The notes under the pieces: generated by a model | Told to the model about the DNA's origin: nothing | Database searches by the model: none | Seen by the model: the letters and a program-made list of their open reading frames with translations, nothing else | Program-made: the position numbers and the translations under genes | In this document: piece by piece, positions 17,025 through 25,432 of the stretch | How the letters are laid out: every line of letters begins with the position of its first letter | Numbering within the stretch: position 1 is the first letter of the stretch | Assembly: GCF_026013475.1 (NCBI RefSeq) | Contig: NZ_JAPDPH010000033.1 | Coordinates: 1-45,502 of the forward strand | Source: Micromonospora yasonensis | GTDB lineage: Bacteria > Actinomycetota > Actinomycetes > Mycobacteriales > Micromonosporaceae | Length of the DNA stretch: 45,502 nt | Direction of reading: 5' to 3'

Positions 17025-18245
17025 CTAATCGCCCTGGCTGTGCTCAGGAGCCAACTGCAGGTCGCGGAAGTCGTCGATCCACGGGTAGCCCCGCCCGGCC
17101 AGCCCGTTGGGCGCCGACTGCACCGTGTACGGCGCGAACACGCTGTTGAGCAACCACGGCACCTTGTCCGGGCCGAAGTTCTGCACCATGAGGGTGTCCT
17201 GCCTGAAGCCGTAGCTGGCCATGGCCAACCGCCCGGTGGCCCGGAACGTTTCCATCTGGTCGCGCAGGTAGTGCCGCTGGCTCTCGAACCAGGGGCTGCT
17301 GGACAGGAAGTCGTCCCATTGCTGTTGCGGGAACGGGTGTGTGATGGCTGCCTGGATCACCTGCCAGACCTTCGCGTCGGCGGGGAATCCGTAGCGCTCG
17401 GCGAAGCCGGCCGGGATCGGGTCGCCCATGTGCTCCTTCCAGTACCAGACGAGGGAGAACTCCGTGGCCAGGAAGGTCTGGTCGGGTCGCAGCCGAGGAA
17501 GTACGTAGTCGAGGAACGGTTGGGCCGCTTCCCGGCTCGGCACGTGCGGATGGATGTCGACGCCCTGGATGTCGGGTGTCTCCCGGACGAACCGCATCCA
17601 GCGTTCGGTGGCTGGTGTGCGGCGGTCCGGCAGGTCGAGTCGGTTGAGCGCGCCCATGTAGAGCCGGGTCTTGCAGGCCGGCGCGCAGTGTGCCCGACGG
17701 TAGGCGATGACCCGCTCGGCCACGGCCTCGTAGAAGTCGTTCAGGACGTCGGTGCGATCCTGCGGGCGGCTCTCGATGAACGGCTCGTTACCGATCACCA
17801 GGATGTCCACCCGTCCCATGACGACCGGCAGAACCTTGTTCAGGCGGGCCAGCTCGCCAGTCATCGCTTCGGTGCCCACCGCCGGCATCTCCGTCTCGGC
17901 CAAGGGGAACTTTAGGCTGAGTGCGGTGCCGTAGCCTCGCCGCGAGGCGTCCAGCACGGTACGGAGCGTGGCCGTGTCCGCAGGGTCGCCGTGGTCCGCG
18001 TCCGGCATGGTGAAGAATCCCCGGATCCAGGTGGCCCGGGCGGCCTGCAGTTCCCGGTAGTTGAGGCTGTCGAGATTCTGGTTGAAGTTGGCACCGAGAA
18101 CACCGCCGGCGGCGTGTGCGCGGGTCATGGAACCGTCGGGCGTCGTATCGGGTACAACACCGGCCTGCGCGCTCACGGCCGACGGCGTCGCACCCGACAC
18201 GAGTCCCGCTGCGACAGCGATTACCGACAACAGTCGACGTAACAT
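17025..18245 (-). CDS. Secreted clan GH-A-like glycosidase of unassigned family
   Basis: The 406-residue protein begins at ATG 18245, chosen because GGGAGG lies six bases upstream; the longer frame has no such site. A signal peptide (MLRRLLSVIAVAAGLVSGA..., cleavage near AVSA, residue 26) is followed by what looks like a (beta/alpha)8 barrel. VIGNEPFIES supplies a candidate acid/base E154 after a strand, and FLATEFSLVW supplies a candidate nucleophile E262. The spacing of about 108 residues and the NEP motif fit clan GH-A, but I cannot name a family. IHPHVP (231-236) may line the active site. It sits between two GH43-type genes in a sulfatase locus, so it likely cleaves the backbone or an exposed linkage of the same polymer. 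Confidence 0.65.
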   Translation of the reverse strand: MLRRLLSVIAVAAGLVSGATPSAVSAQAGVVPDTTPDGSMTRAHAAGGVLGANFNQNLDSLNYRELQAARATWIRGFFTMPDADHGDPADTATLRTVLDASRRGYGTALSLKFPLAETEMPAVGTEAMTGELARLNKVLPVVMGRVDILVIGNEPFIESRPQDRTDVLNDFYEAVAERVIAYRRAHCAPACKTRLYMGALNRLDLPDRRTPATERWMRFVRETPDIQGVDIHPHVPSREAAQPFLDYVLPRLRPDQTFLATEFSLVWYWKEHMGDPIPAGFAERYGFPADAKVWQVIQAAITHPFPQQQWDDFLSSSPWFESQRHYLRDQMETFRATGRLAMASYGFRQDTLMVQNFGPDKVPWLLNSVFAPYTVQSAPNGLAGRGYPWIDDFRDLQLAPEHSQGD

Positions 18246-18459
18246 TCCATTCCTCCCGAGAGGCGTTTGCATTGCGCTGCCGAGGTTAGGAAGGCCACAT
18301 TGTTCCGGCAATGATCCGGCACAATCCAATTTGGCGTGACTCCGGTCGGCCGGGCGCTCGACACCCGGGGGCACTTTCACCGCCCGGTTGTCGGGCCAGG
18401 GGTGGACACAGCGCGGCGGCCGGCTTCCGAGCAGGAGAAACGGCCGCCGCAGGGGTGTG

Positions 18460-19803
18460 TCAGGCGGTTATCGTCCGACCCGGGTTCCGGCGCTCGACGT
18501 ACAGGCGGCCGCCCGCCGGGCCGCTCCATTCGACACGCACGACACCGGGCACGGCGGCGTCGGCGATGCGCGACGGGTCGGACCAGTAGCCGAAGTTTGG
18601 ATTACGGAAGAACGTCGCCCACAGTTGGCCGCTGCGATCCACGAAGAAGTTGTTGTGGCCGGCTCCGACACCTGCGGTCCACCGCTTGGAATACGGTCCC
18701 TCAAAATTGTCCGAGACCGCGACTATCGCGTCGTACTGATACTGCGTGCGGCCCGGGCCGGGCGGATCGTAGGCGTACCGCGTGCTGCCGTCGAGATTGA
18801 TCGACGCACGGTCCCACGCGGCCTGGAGGAGGTAGTACCTGCCCTCGTACTTGAACACGTACGCGCCTTCGAGATACGGCTCGGGTGAGTAGGGCATCTG
18901 CTGGAACTTTGGGAGGTTCGTGGTCGGGATGATGTCCTCCATGTCATCCCGGAACTTCGCATACAGGTCGTTGTGCAGCACGAGCCACGCGTCGTCGCCC
19001 TCGGTGTAGAGGCTACCGTCGATGTGATGGTAGGCACCGGGCTGGATGAACTTGGGTCCCCCGATGAAGGAGTCACCGAAGGGCTTCTCGAGGTTGCCCT
19101 CGATGAGCCGGTACGGGCCCTCGACCCCGCCCTCACTCACGAGCAGGAACGAACCGACCTTTCGGGAGTGATCACCCATGCACGCGACGATGTACCACGT
19201 GCCGCGGAAGTAGTGCACCTCCGGCGCCCAGGCCTGGCCGCGCTTGCCGAACTGGTCGTCGTACCAGTACTCCTGCCAGGGAGCGACGACCGTCCGTCCC
19301 GGTCGGTTCTCGCCGACGAACTCGGGTGACCACACCTTGCCTCGCTCGGCGTCGGGCCGGATACCGGTGGTGTCGACCAACCTCCACGGTCCCTGCAGGG
19401 ACGGAGACACCCACACGAAGATGCCGTCGTTCCACGGACCGGCCGCGTCGAGCCCTGGCACCCGGGTGGTGCCCGTTGCGACGTAGATCGGACGACCGTC
19501 CACGACAAAGCAGTTGACGTAGGTGTCCCGCATCCAGACCTGGCCGCGCTCCTCGTCCCGGGGACGTGGCTCGAGCGGGAGGATAAAGGAGTTGTCCTCG
19601 CGGGGCCACAGGTCCAGTCGGTTGTCCGCGAGCCCGTACGGCTCGGGGTCGGGCCAGTTCGACGGGCACGGCCGCCCCGGCGCGACCTCCGCCGATGCCG
19701 CCTGCGCTGCGGTAGCGGGAAGTGTCGCCACTCCGAGGAAGCCAGCGACACCGGCCAACAAGGACCGCCGGTCGACAGGCAACCCGTTGTCGGAACTGCT
19801 CAT
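18460..19803 (-). CDS. Tat-exported family-43-like glycoside hydrolase (paralogue)
   Basis: This 447-residue protein is a close paralogue of the one at 809-2143; the two align without large gaps from the SNWPDPEPYGLAD block to RLYVERR. A Tat signal (DRRSLLAGVAG, 11-21) ends near AAQA. Candidate catalytic residues occupy the same motifs: MRDTYVN (D93), IDGSLY (D262), LEGAYVF (E312) and GHNNFF. AGGAGG lies nine bases upstream of the ATG at 19803. It is the first gene of the leftward secreted-glycosidase group; the TIM-barrel gene follows after about 215 bases. Two diverged copies at the two ends of one locus suggest related but not identical substrates, for example sulfated and desulfated forms. 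Confidence 0.82.
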   Translation of the reverse strand: MSSSDNGLPVDRRSLLAGVAGFLGVATLPATAAQAASAEVAPGRPCPSNWPDPEPYGLADNRLDLWPREDNSFILPLEPRPRDEERGQVWMRDTYVNCFVVDGRPIYVATGTTRVPGLDAAGPWNDGIFVWVSPSLQGPWRLVDTTGIRPDAERGKVWSPEFVGENRPGRTVVAPWQEYWYDDQFGKRGQAWAPEVHYFRGTWYIVACMGDHSRKVGSFLLVSEGGVEGPYRLIEGNLEKPFGDSFIGGPKFIQPGAYHHIDGSLYTEGDDAWLVLHNDLYAKFRDDMEDIIPTTNLPKFQQMPYSPEPYLEGAYVFKYEGRYYLLQAAWDRASINLDGSTRYAYDPPGPGRTQYQYDAIVAVSDNFEGPYSKRWTAGVGAGHNNFFVDRSGQLWATFFRNPNFGYWSDPSRIADAAVPGVVRVEWSGPAGGRLYVERRNPGRTITA

Positions 19804-19823
19804 CAGTCACGTCCTCCTATTCA

Positions 19824-19843
19824 GGCAGGGCGTCTGCCCTGCC
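19824..19843 (-). promoter_or_regulatory. Perfect 8-bp inverted repeat in the leader of the paralogue gene
   Basis: GGCAGGGC (19824-19831) and GCCCTGCC (19836-19843) surround a four-base loop about 20-40 bases upstream of the ATG at 19803, just beyond its ribosome site. It may be an operator or an mRNA hairpin. No second copy of the same dyad was found in front of the other glycosidase genes. Confidence 0.4.
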
Positions 19844-20133
19844 TGCGAGGCAGATTAGTGAGCCTGATTTCGACAGTGAATAGATGACAAAATGGTTCTT
19901 GATGCGCGTCCGCGGCGGCCTGGCACCGACATCACGGATTCTTTCGGCGCCTCGCCGGGCTGCTCCGCGGTGCGGTTGGCACCTCGCGTCAGCCTCCTCC
20001 GGTCCGGCTGGTCGCAGCACCGCGTCGTCCGTCGGGGGTCATGCGACACCCCTGTTTGCCGGCGCCACCCAGCCGCTCCGCGGCGGTCGACCGGGTGCGC
20101 GTCGTGGCCGCTCGTGACCGCTGGAGCTTCCGG
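19844..20133. other. Upstream region of the leftward glycosidase group
   Basis: No recognisable gene. This must contain the leftward promoter. The minus strand reads ATTTTGTCATC at about 19883-19893, which shares eight bases with the right arm of the dyad before the ROK gene, but without a partner arm. Confidence 0.35.
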
Positions 20134-20285
20134 CTACCGGCCCGTTGGTGGACGCCAGATGGCGGCGGCGTCGAGGTTGTGCTGGATCAAGAGGTGGTCT
20201 GATCCTGCCGGGTTCAATCGGCACCTTCTTGACGTCGTGGATACCCAGGCCGGCCTTCGCCAGCGCCGGCACCGCCGCCGCGGGC
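20134..20285 (-). pseudogene. Decayed SsuA/NMT1-type binding-protein fragment
   Basis: On the minus strand one frame gives ALAKAGLGIHDVKKVPIEPG and, after a frame change, DHLLIQHNLDAAAIWRPPTG and a stop. These line up with ALRKAGVTKQDVKIVPMDPS and the KKIDAAGFWYPAIA region of the intact binding protein at 9465. Both ends of the gene are missing. It is the remnant of a second sulfonate-type transporter near the same locus. Confidence 0.5.
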
Positions 20286-20443
20286 CAGAACCCACGCCAA
20301 GGGCCAGCAAACCAACAAGAATCAGTAGTGTTCTCAATCCTGTGTCCCAGGTCTAGATCGCATGCCGGATACATTGACGAATCTGAGCGGACCCAGCCGT
20401 AAGGCGCAAGGCTGCCGCTCCTGCCGTAGGGCAGGTTCAACAC
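20286..20443. other. Short stretch next to the insertion sequence
   Basis: No gene is recognised. It separates the decayed binding-protein fragment from the left end of the IS5-type element. Confidence 0.3.
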
Positions 20444-21367
20444 AATGAGCCATTTTCATCCTGCGTAGCGGTTCGCTTCGACGTGGTGCAGGACGAGGAT
20501 GGCCCGCACGATCGCGGTGGCGCGGCGCCGGCAGCAGCGCAGCTTGGCCAGGACCTTCCAGGTCTTGAGCGTGGCGATGGCTCGTTCACCACGAGCACGG
20601 ATTCTCGCGTGCGCCCGGTTGACCGCCCTCTGGCCGCGCGACAGCTTCGGCCGGAAGCGGCGCCGCTTGAAAGGCGTGCGCACGCTGCCCCGAGCGCCCT
20701 GATAGCCCCTTGTCGGCGAAGGTCATCACGTCCGCACTGGTCAGCGCGTCGATGATGCCGTGGATACGGGCGGCGGTGAGGTCGTGCGCCGAGCCCGGCA
20801 GTGCCGGTGAGGCCCACACGAGCCGGCCCGCGGCGTCGGCGATGACCTGCACGTTCACGCCATGCCTCTTGTGCTTGCCGGAATAGTACGGCTTCTGGTC
20901 TGCCACGCGGTCGATCGGAATCAGCGTGCCGTCCAGGATCGCGTACGCCAGTTGCCGGATGCGCCGCATCGCTGTGGCCAGATCCTCGGCGACCGCGGCG
21001 AGCAGCGTGATCGCTTCCTGCACATAGCGCGAGGCGGTAGCGACACCGACGGCGAACCCGGCGGCGAGCCCGGTGTAGGTGTCACCGTTGCGCAGGTGGG
21101 CCAGGGCGAGCAGCGCCTGTCGGCCCGGACCGAAACGCCGCCACCGGGATCGATGCTGGCTACGGTGCGCTCGGATGAGGTCGGCCAGGTGGTTCAGGGT
21201 TCGGCTGGACAGCGGGATCGCGGAGGGGTAAGACAGCGCAGGCGAGGCTCCCGGTCGGGGCATCGGATCTTGGTCGAATGCTGTCTTACCTGGAGCCTCA
21301 CCCTCATCGATCTCCGGGCTCGCTGCACCCGCCCTGAGCTGCAAGATCAGCTTGGAAAAGGCTCATT
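20444..21367 (-). mobile_element. IS5-family insertion sequence
   Basis: The element is about 924 bp long and carries one transposase reading frame on the minus strand. Its ends match as inverted repeats: AATGAGCCATTTTC from the left and AATGAGCCTTTTCC read inwards from the right. No clear target duplication is visible, so the flanks may have been rearranged after insertion. The right end abuts, and appears to truncate, a DUF5131 gene. Confidence 0.75.
20456..21263 (-). pseudogene. IS5-family DDE transposase, single-base frameshift
   Basis: The N-terminal part (from about 21263) shows LSSRTLNHLADLIRAHR, a helix-turn-helix-like region and the DDE_Tnp_4 core AILDGTLIPIDRVADQKPYY, HGVNVQVIADAAGRLVW and LPGSAHDLTAAR, up to VMTFADKG. 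There an extra G in a GGGG run (near 20710) shifts the frame; the C-terminal part continues as RTPFKRRRFRPKLSRGQ and HARIRARGERAIATLKTW, ending VEANRYAG. Without the extra G the product would be a normal-length IS5-group transposase. Some IS5 relatives use programmed frameshifting, but the single extra base in the middle of the catalytic domain argues for a mutation. The exact start codon is uncertain. Confidence 0.75.
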
Positions 21368-21624
21368 ATTGAGTTGACGAACACGAGCCGGGGGTGCCTC
21401 CAGGTCAACGGCAAGCTGAGGCTGTCCGGGTGGAGCGTCAACCCGAACCCCGGTCCACTCGTCCGCGGATCCCCGTCTCGCTGGTACCGTGGCTGCCCCA
21501 TCGCCTTGAGCCGCTTGGCAAGCGTCAACGCGTAGCAGTTATCGCATCCACGGCTGACGCGGTCACAGCCCGTCGTAGGGTTCCACGTCGCCTCTGTCCA
21601 TTCAATGGCGCTGCGGTCACCCAT
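21368..21624 (-). pseudogene. DUF5131 (phage Gp37/Gp68-like) gene truncated by the IS
   Basis: The ATG at 21624 (GTGAGG upstream) opens [20 protein letters not shown], then [25 protein letters not shown] and LVFVNS. This is the start of the DUF5131/Gp37-Gp68 family with its conserved cysteines, found on phages and mobile elements. Homology stops exactly where the IS5 end begins (21367); the frame runs on into the element for about 20 residues. The usual length is around 250 residues or more, so roughly two thirds are missing. Confidence 0.75.
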
Positions 21625-21715
21625 GGCTGATCCTCACTTCGCGAGAGTATTCATTCGAACGAAAGTTCGACAGAGCGGACGTCGTCGAATCTGCTCATCG
21701 CGGTGGTTTCTTCGC

Positions 21716-21856
21716 CTAAGCGGCCCGGCGTACGGGTCGCAGCAGGGTGAGAGCGCGGAGGGCGTCGGCTCGAGAGATGGGCTGGTCGTCGTCGGATTGC
21801 ATGGTCAGGACGATCTCGATGGCCTCCCGCTGCTTGGCCTCCAAAGCTTGGCGTAC
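21716..21856 (-). pseudogene. C-terminal fragment of an unknown small protein
   Basis: The minus frame ends in LVRQALEAKQREAIEIVLTM, then QPISRADALRALTLLRPVRRAA and a stop: a charged, helical-looking tail. Upstream coding is cut at 21857, where the 161-bp repeat begins. I do not recognise the family. It could also be a short free-standing peptide from the internal ATG. Confidence 0.3.
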
Positions 21857-22017
21857 CAGGGCCGGTGGCACTGTGGAGATCAGCAACGAAGAACTGTACA
21901 ACGCGATGCTGCCAGACCACAGCCACGGCGAACGCGTGCTCATCGAGGAAACAGAGAAGGGGGTCCGGCTATCCATCGTTGCTCGCCGGTAGGCCGGGCC
22001 GTGAAACGTCAAAGCCG
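21857..22017. repeat. 161-bp dispersed repeat, copy 1
   Basis: Matches 30499-30659 in direct orientation with no gaps and only scattered substitutions, most of them in the last 40 bases. It carries the last two thirds of the small unknown gene found intact at 30446 (TVEISNEELYNAMLPDHSHG...), here without its start. It therefore appears to be a truncated duplicate. Confidence 0.85.
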
Positions 22018-22614
22018 CCAGGTCCCCGGACCGCGCGTCGCCGAACTCCTCGGCGAGCGTTGATCTCCAGTTCGCCGCCATACTGACCGCAGAACCTGCG
22101 GATTTCGCGCGACCGGTGAGCCCGCCTGGCGACTCTCGGTCAGAGTACACGTACAACGCCGTGCGCGCGAACGAAAACAGGGAACTCGGCTGGCCAAGGA
22201 ACAATTGCCAAGTCCAGTGCCAATTCGACGTCGGCATGGGCTCGGCATCAACACGGCACCTTTTGCGACTACGCCCTTGCATTGTCCAACGATCACAGCA
22301 CGGACGCGGGGAACAGGCTCGTGCCGCCAGCGCGGCGGAGTCCCCCTTGGGGCGGGGATGGGCAACACTGTCACGGCAGCGGGCGCCCGACGTGATCTGC
22401 ACCGATGTCAGGGCCTGCCCGCGTCGACGTGCAGGCCTGTCGTGATCTTGACGTCCTTGTCCTGCTCGGCAAAGCTCGCCGGGTCACCCGTCACGCGGTG
22501 TGGCCACCGACGTGGCTCCCGCCGAGATGCGGACGCACAGGTGGATTGAACCTGGGATCAGGGTAGGTATGACATCGTGCGGCCTGTTCAGGTCCAGACG
22601 AGGGGCAACGGTCA
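22018..22614. other. Region with no recognisable gene
   Basis: About 600 bases with overlapping short frames on both strands and no family resemblance. Codon patterns are irregular, as expected for decayed sequence. The right end should hold the promoter of the phosphatase gene at 22615. Confidence 0.35.
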
Positions 22615-24609
22615 GTGGCAGAAGCGGATCAACGCTGGTCATCCGGCGATCCCCGGAAGGTCCTTGAGGCGTTCGAGCAGCTCCCCGGGTTCGTGTGGGT
22701 CTTCGAGGGGCCCGACCTGCGGGTTGTGGCCGCGAACCCGGAGGTGCGCGCGGCCGTCGGCAATCGCCGTGACCTGATCGGGGAGCCATTCAAGCAGGCG
22801 GTGCCGGAGCTCGCCGGCCAACACATCTTCGAGCTCCTCGACCAGGCCCTGCATGGCACCCGCACTCAGGGCTACGAGCAGCGGATCCTGACAGACCGGC
22901 ACGGCGGCGGGAAGCTGGAGGAAACTTTCTACACCTTCGACATCGCCCCCTGGCGCGACCCGGGCGGGTCGATCCACGGTGTCATCGTGCAGGCGGTCGA
23001 CGCCACCGACGTGGTGACCGCCCGACGCGCCGCCGAGTCTGCCGCCACCACCTCCGAGCAGCGCTACCGCCACGCAGCCAGCCTGATCTTGGAACTTCAA
23101 CGCAGCCTGCTGCCCAAGGTCCTGCCCGTCCTGCCCCGGGTTCAGGTCGCCGCCCACTACCTGGTCGCCGGTAGCGACCTCGTCGCCGGAGGCGACTGGT
23201 TCGACGTCGTTCCCCTGCCCGACGACCGCATCGCCCTGGCCGTCGGCGACGTCGTCGGGCACGGCGCCGCCGCCGCGGCGGCAATGGGTCAGCTACGCGC
23301 CGTCGCTCTGCAGGCGCTGCGCTCCGGCAGCACCCTGTCTCAGACGCTGGCCGTCCTTGATGACTTCGCCGGCCACAGCACTGCCACCCGCGCGGCCACG
23401 ACGTGCATCGCGGTGCTCCACCCGGTGACGGGCACCCTGGAGGTCGCCAGCCACGCCCATCCTCCGCCGCTACTGGTCGACGCCGCCGGCAACACCACAT
23501 TCATGCCCCTGACCCCGGCGAGTCCGCTTGGTACGCGGTCCGACCCGGCCACCGTCCACACCACCCGGCTTGCCGCAGGGGACGTCGTACTGCTCTACAC
23601 CGACGGCCTGATCGAACGGCCGCACCGCAGCCTGCGCGAGGGTGCCCACTCCTTGGCCACCGCCGCTTCAGCGGCCCGGCACGACACTCTCCACGAGAAC
23701 ACCTCCGTTCCCGACCGGCTGCCCGACCGGATCTGCACGCTCGTCACCGAACGCCTCATGCTCGCCGACGGCGGCTACCGCGACGACATCACGATCCTGG
23801 CCGCCTACCTCCTGCCCGAACCCGTCACACCCCTGCATCTCACCCTGCCCGCCGAGCCGACCGCGTTGCGCCCGTTGCGCAGGCAGCTGATCGATTGGCT
23901 GAGCACGATCGGTACCAGCGCCGAGGACATAAGCGACCTCATTCACGCCGTGGGAGAAGCAGCCGGCAACGCCATCGAACACGCCGATTCATCCGACTCG
24001 CCCGCGGCCTTCTCCGTGGACGCCGTCCTGGACGGTGACGGCGTCGTTCACCTCACCTGCGCCGACCGGGGACGATGGCGCCCAGCGGTGCCCGATCCCG
24101 GGAGGCGCGGTCGCGGACTGGCGATGATCCGCGGTCTCGTCGACCATCTGGAGGTCGTCCGCACCGACGTCGGCACCGGCCTCCGCATGCGCCACCGCCT
24201 CGGTCGCCCGACCATCGTGACCAGCGGGGCCGTGCATCCGAGGGCTACTCGCCGCCGCAACCCCACGGTCGATGAGATATCGATTCACGTCATCGAAAAC
24301 CCGGACGGGAAGACGCTCGAAGTGCACGGCCCGGTGGACATGGTCACCACCTCCCGACTGCACGCCGCGATCCTGCAGGCCAACCGGGGCGGTGCCCTAC
24401 CCCTCATCATCGACGTCAGCGCGGTCAGTCATCTCAGCAGCGCGGGCGTGCAACTCCTGCACCACCTCGCGGCGGACTTGGACCGCCTGCGGGTCGCCGC
24501 CGAACCCGGCAGCCCCGCCGAGGCGGTGCTGACGCTGACTGGCCTGCAGGACCTGCTCACGCGCCCGGCACGCCCAGCCTCTGAAGATGCGGGACCCAAG
24601 CTCGAGTGA
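22615..24609 (+). CDS. PAS-PP2C (SpoIIE)-HATPase-STAS regulatory protein
   Basis: The 664-residue cytoplasmic protein combines four modules: a PAS-like sensor (about 18-135), a SpoIIE/RsbU-type PP2C phosphatase (about 150-370; GGDWFDVVPLPD, GDVVGHG, LLYTDGLIE), an RsbW-like HATPase_c_2 kinase (about 375-510; N-box EAAGNAIEHA, then RRGRGLAMI) and a STAS anti-sigma-antagonist-like domain (about 550-645; DVSAVSHLSSAG with S608/S609 as likely phospho-sites). Partner-switching systems normally split these functions between proteins that control sigma factors; one chain could sense, dephosphorylate and sequester. No sigma-factor gene lies next to it. GTG 22615 follows a weak purine-rich site. The signal sensed is unknown. 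Confidence 0.88.
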   Translation: MAEADQRWSSGDPRKVLEAFEQLPGFVWVFEGPDLRVVAANPEVRAAVGNRRDLIGEPFKQAVPELAGQHIFELLDQALHGTRTQGYEQRILTDRHGGGKLEETFYTFDIAPWRDPGGSIHGVIVQAVDATDVVTARRAAESAATTSEQRYRHAASLILELQRSLLPKVLPVLPRVQVAAHYLVAGSDLVAGGDWFDVVPLPDDRIALAVGDVVGHGAAAAAAMGQLRAVALQALRSGSTLSQTLAVLDDFAGHSTATRAATTCIAVLHPVTGTLEVASHAHPPPLLVDAAGNTTFMPLTPASPLGTRSDPATVHTTRLAAGDVVLLYTDGLIERPHRSLREGAHSLATAASAARHDTLHENTSVPDRLPDRICTLVTERLMLADGGYRDDITILAAYLLPEPVTPLHLTLPAEPTALRPLRRQLIDWLSTIGTSAEDISDLIHAVGEAAGNAIEHADSSDSPAAFSVDAVLDGDGVVHLTCADRGRWRPAVPDPGRRGRGLAMIRGLVDHLEVVRTDVGTGLRMRHRLGRPTIVTSGAVHPRATRRRNPTVDEISIHVIENPDGKTLEVHGPVDMVTTSRLHAAILQANRGGALPLIIDVSAVSHLSSAGVQLLHHLAADLDRLRVAAEPGSPAEAVLTLTGLQDLLTRPARPASEDAGPKLE

Positions 24610-24668
24610 ACGGCCGGCGCGTTTCCGCCCCGGCCCGGCCGGGCGCTCGCAGAGGTGGCCGCTGAACG
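24610..24668. terminator. GC-rich dyad between convergent genes
   Basis: The 59-base gap between the convergent phosphatase and methyltransferase genes contains GCCCGGCCGGGC, which is self-complementary, within a larger GC-rich fold. It may act as a shared terminator, but there is no T-tract. Confidence 0.3.
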
Positions 24669-25343
24669 CTACCCGGTGGGGCCGAGCACCGAGACCTCGG
24701 TGATTTCGGCGTCCTCGGCGGCGCCCAAGCCGCGTACCTGGTAGCTGGTCAGTACCTTCAGCCATCGGTCGGGCAGGTGCCCGCGGCCGGGATCACCGAC
24801 AAGGACACGCGCGCCGCGGTCGGCGGCGCGGTGCAGGAACCCCAGCATCCGCGCGGCCAGTTCGGGGTCGTAGAAGGCGTCGCCGGCGAGGATCACGTCG
24901 GCGGGGCCGCCGTCGCCGTCGAGCAGGTCGCCCTCGTTCACCGCTAGCGTGACCGCGTTGGCCGTGGCGTTCATCGCGACGGCCGCCAGTGCGTACGGGT
25001 CGATGTCGTTGGCGGTCACCTCGGCGGCGCCCGCCTTGGCTGCGGCGATGGCGACCAGGCCGGACCCGGACGCCACGTCGATCACCCGTCGGCCGGCCAC
25101 CACCTGCGGATGGTCCAGGACGTACCGGGCGAGGGCCTGGCCGCCGGCCCAGGCGTTCGCCCAGAACGGCGTGAGGCCCGGCCCGACGCGCGCCTCCAAC
25201 CTGGCCCGCAACAGGATCGCGTCATCGGCCAGGTGCAGGCGGATCTCCGGTACGAACGGAAGATGCGCGAGGTGCAGTCCGTCGAACTCGTCGGCGCGGA
25301 ACGCGACGAAGGGCGTGAGCAGGGCGCCGGTCGGCGTAGGCAA
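24669..25343 (-). CDS. Class I SAM methyltransferase (NNMT/ETFB-lysine-methyltransferase-like)
   Basis: The 224-residue protein has a Rossmann SAM-binding core: VIDVASGSGLVAIAAAKAG (motif I), TANDIDPYALAA (motif II acidic loop) and a post-strand ILAGDAFYD motif like that of METTL20/ETFBKMT-type protein-lysine methyltransferases. FWANAWAGGQALARY before motif I is also typical of that group. Substrates in bacteria include ribosomal protein L7/L12 and electron-transfer flavoprotein, so a protein target is plausible. A TTG at 25343 is taken as the start: GGAG lies six bases upstream and an in-frame stop lies close behind. It lies 89 bases downstream of the desaturase gene on the same strand. Confidence 0.8.
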   Translation of the reverse strand: MPTPTGALLTPFVAFRADEFDGLHLAHLPFVPEIRLHLADDAILLRARLEARVGPGLTPFWANAWAGGQALARYVLDHPQVVAGRRVIDVASGSGLVAIAAAKAGAAEVTANDIDPYALAAVAMNATANAVTLAVNEGDLLDGDGGPADVILAGDAFYDPELAARMLGFLHRAADRGARVLVGDPGRGHLPDRWLKVLTSYQVRGLGAAEDAEITEVSVLGPTG

Positions 25344-25432
25344 GACATGCTCCGTTCATGATGGTGGCGGTGAGCCGGGCGCCGGCCTCGTAGTACATGT
25401 GCGCGGTGCGGTTGCTGGTCAGGCGACCGTTT

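Noticed and set aside
15417..17915. Plus-strand open frame of more than 800 codons across the leftward glycosidase genes
   Set aside because: High GC keeps this frame open; the opposite strand carries signal peptides and catalytic motifs, this one none.
19883..19893. Second ROK operator in front of the leftward glycosidase gene
   Set aside because: Only one half-site-like match (ATTTTGTC) is present without a partner arm, which is expected by chance.
20201..20230. tRNA-like T-loop sequence (GGTTCAATCG)
   Set aside because: No acceptor stem, anticodon arm or D-loop can be built around it.
20700..20720. Programmed frameshift in the IS5 transposase
   Set aside because: The shift lies in the middle of the catalytic domain, needs a +1 move, and there is no obvious slippery heptamer beyond a G-run; a mutation is simpler.
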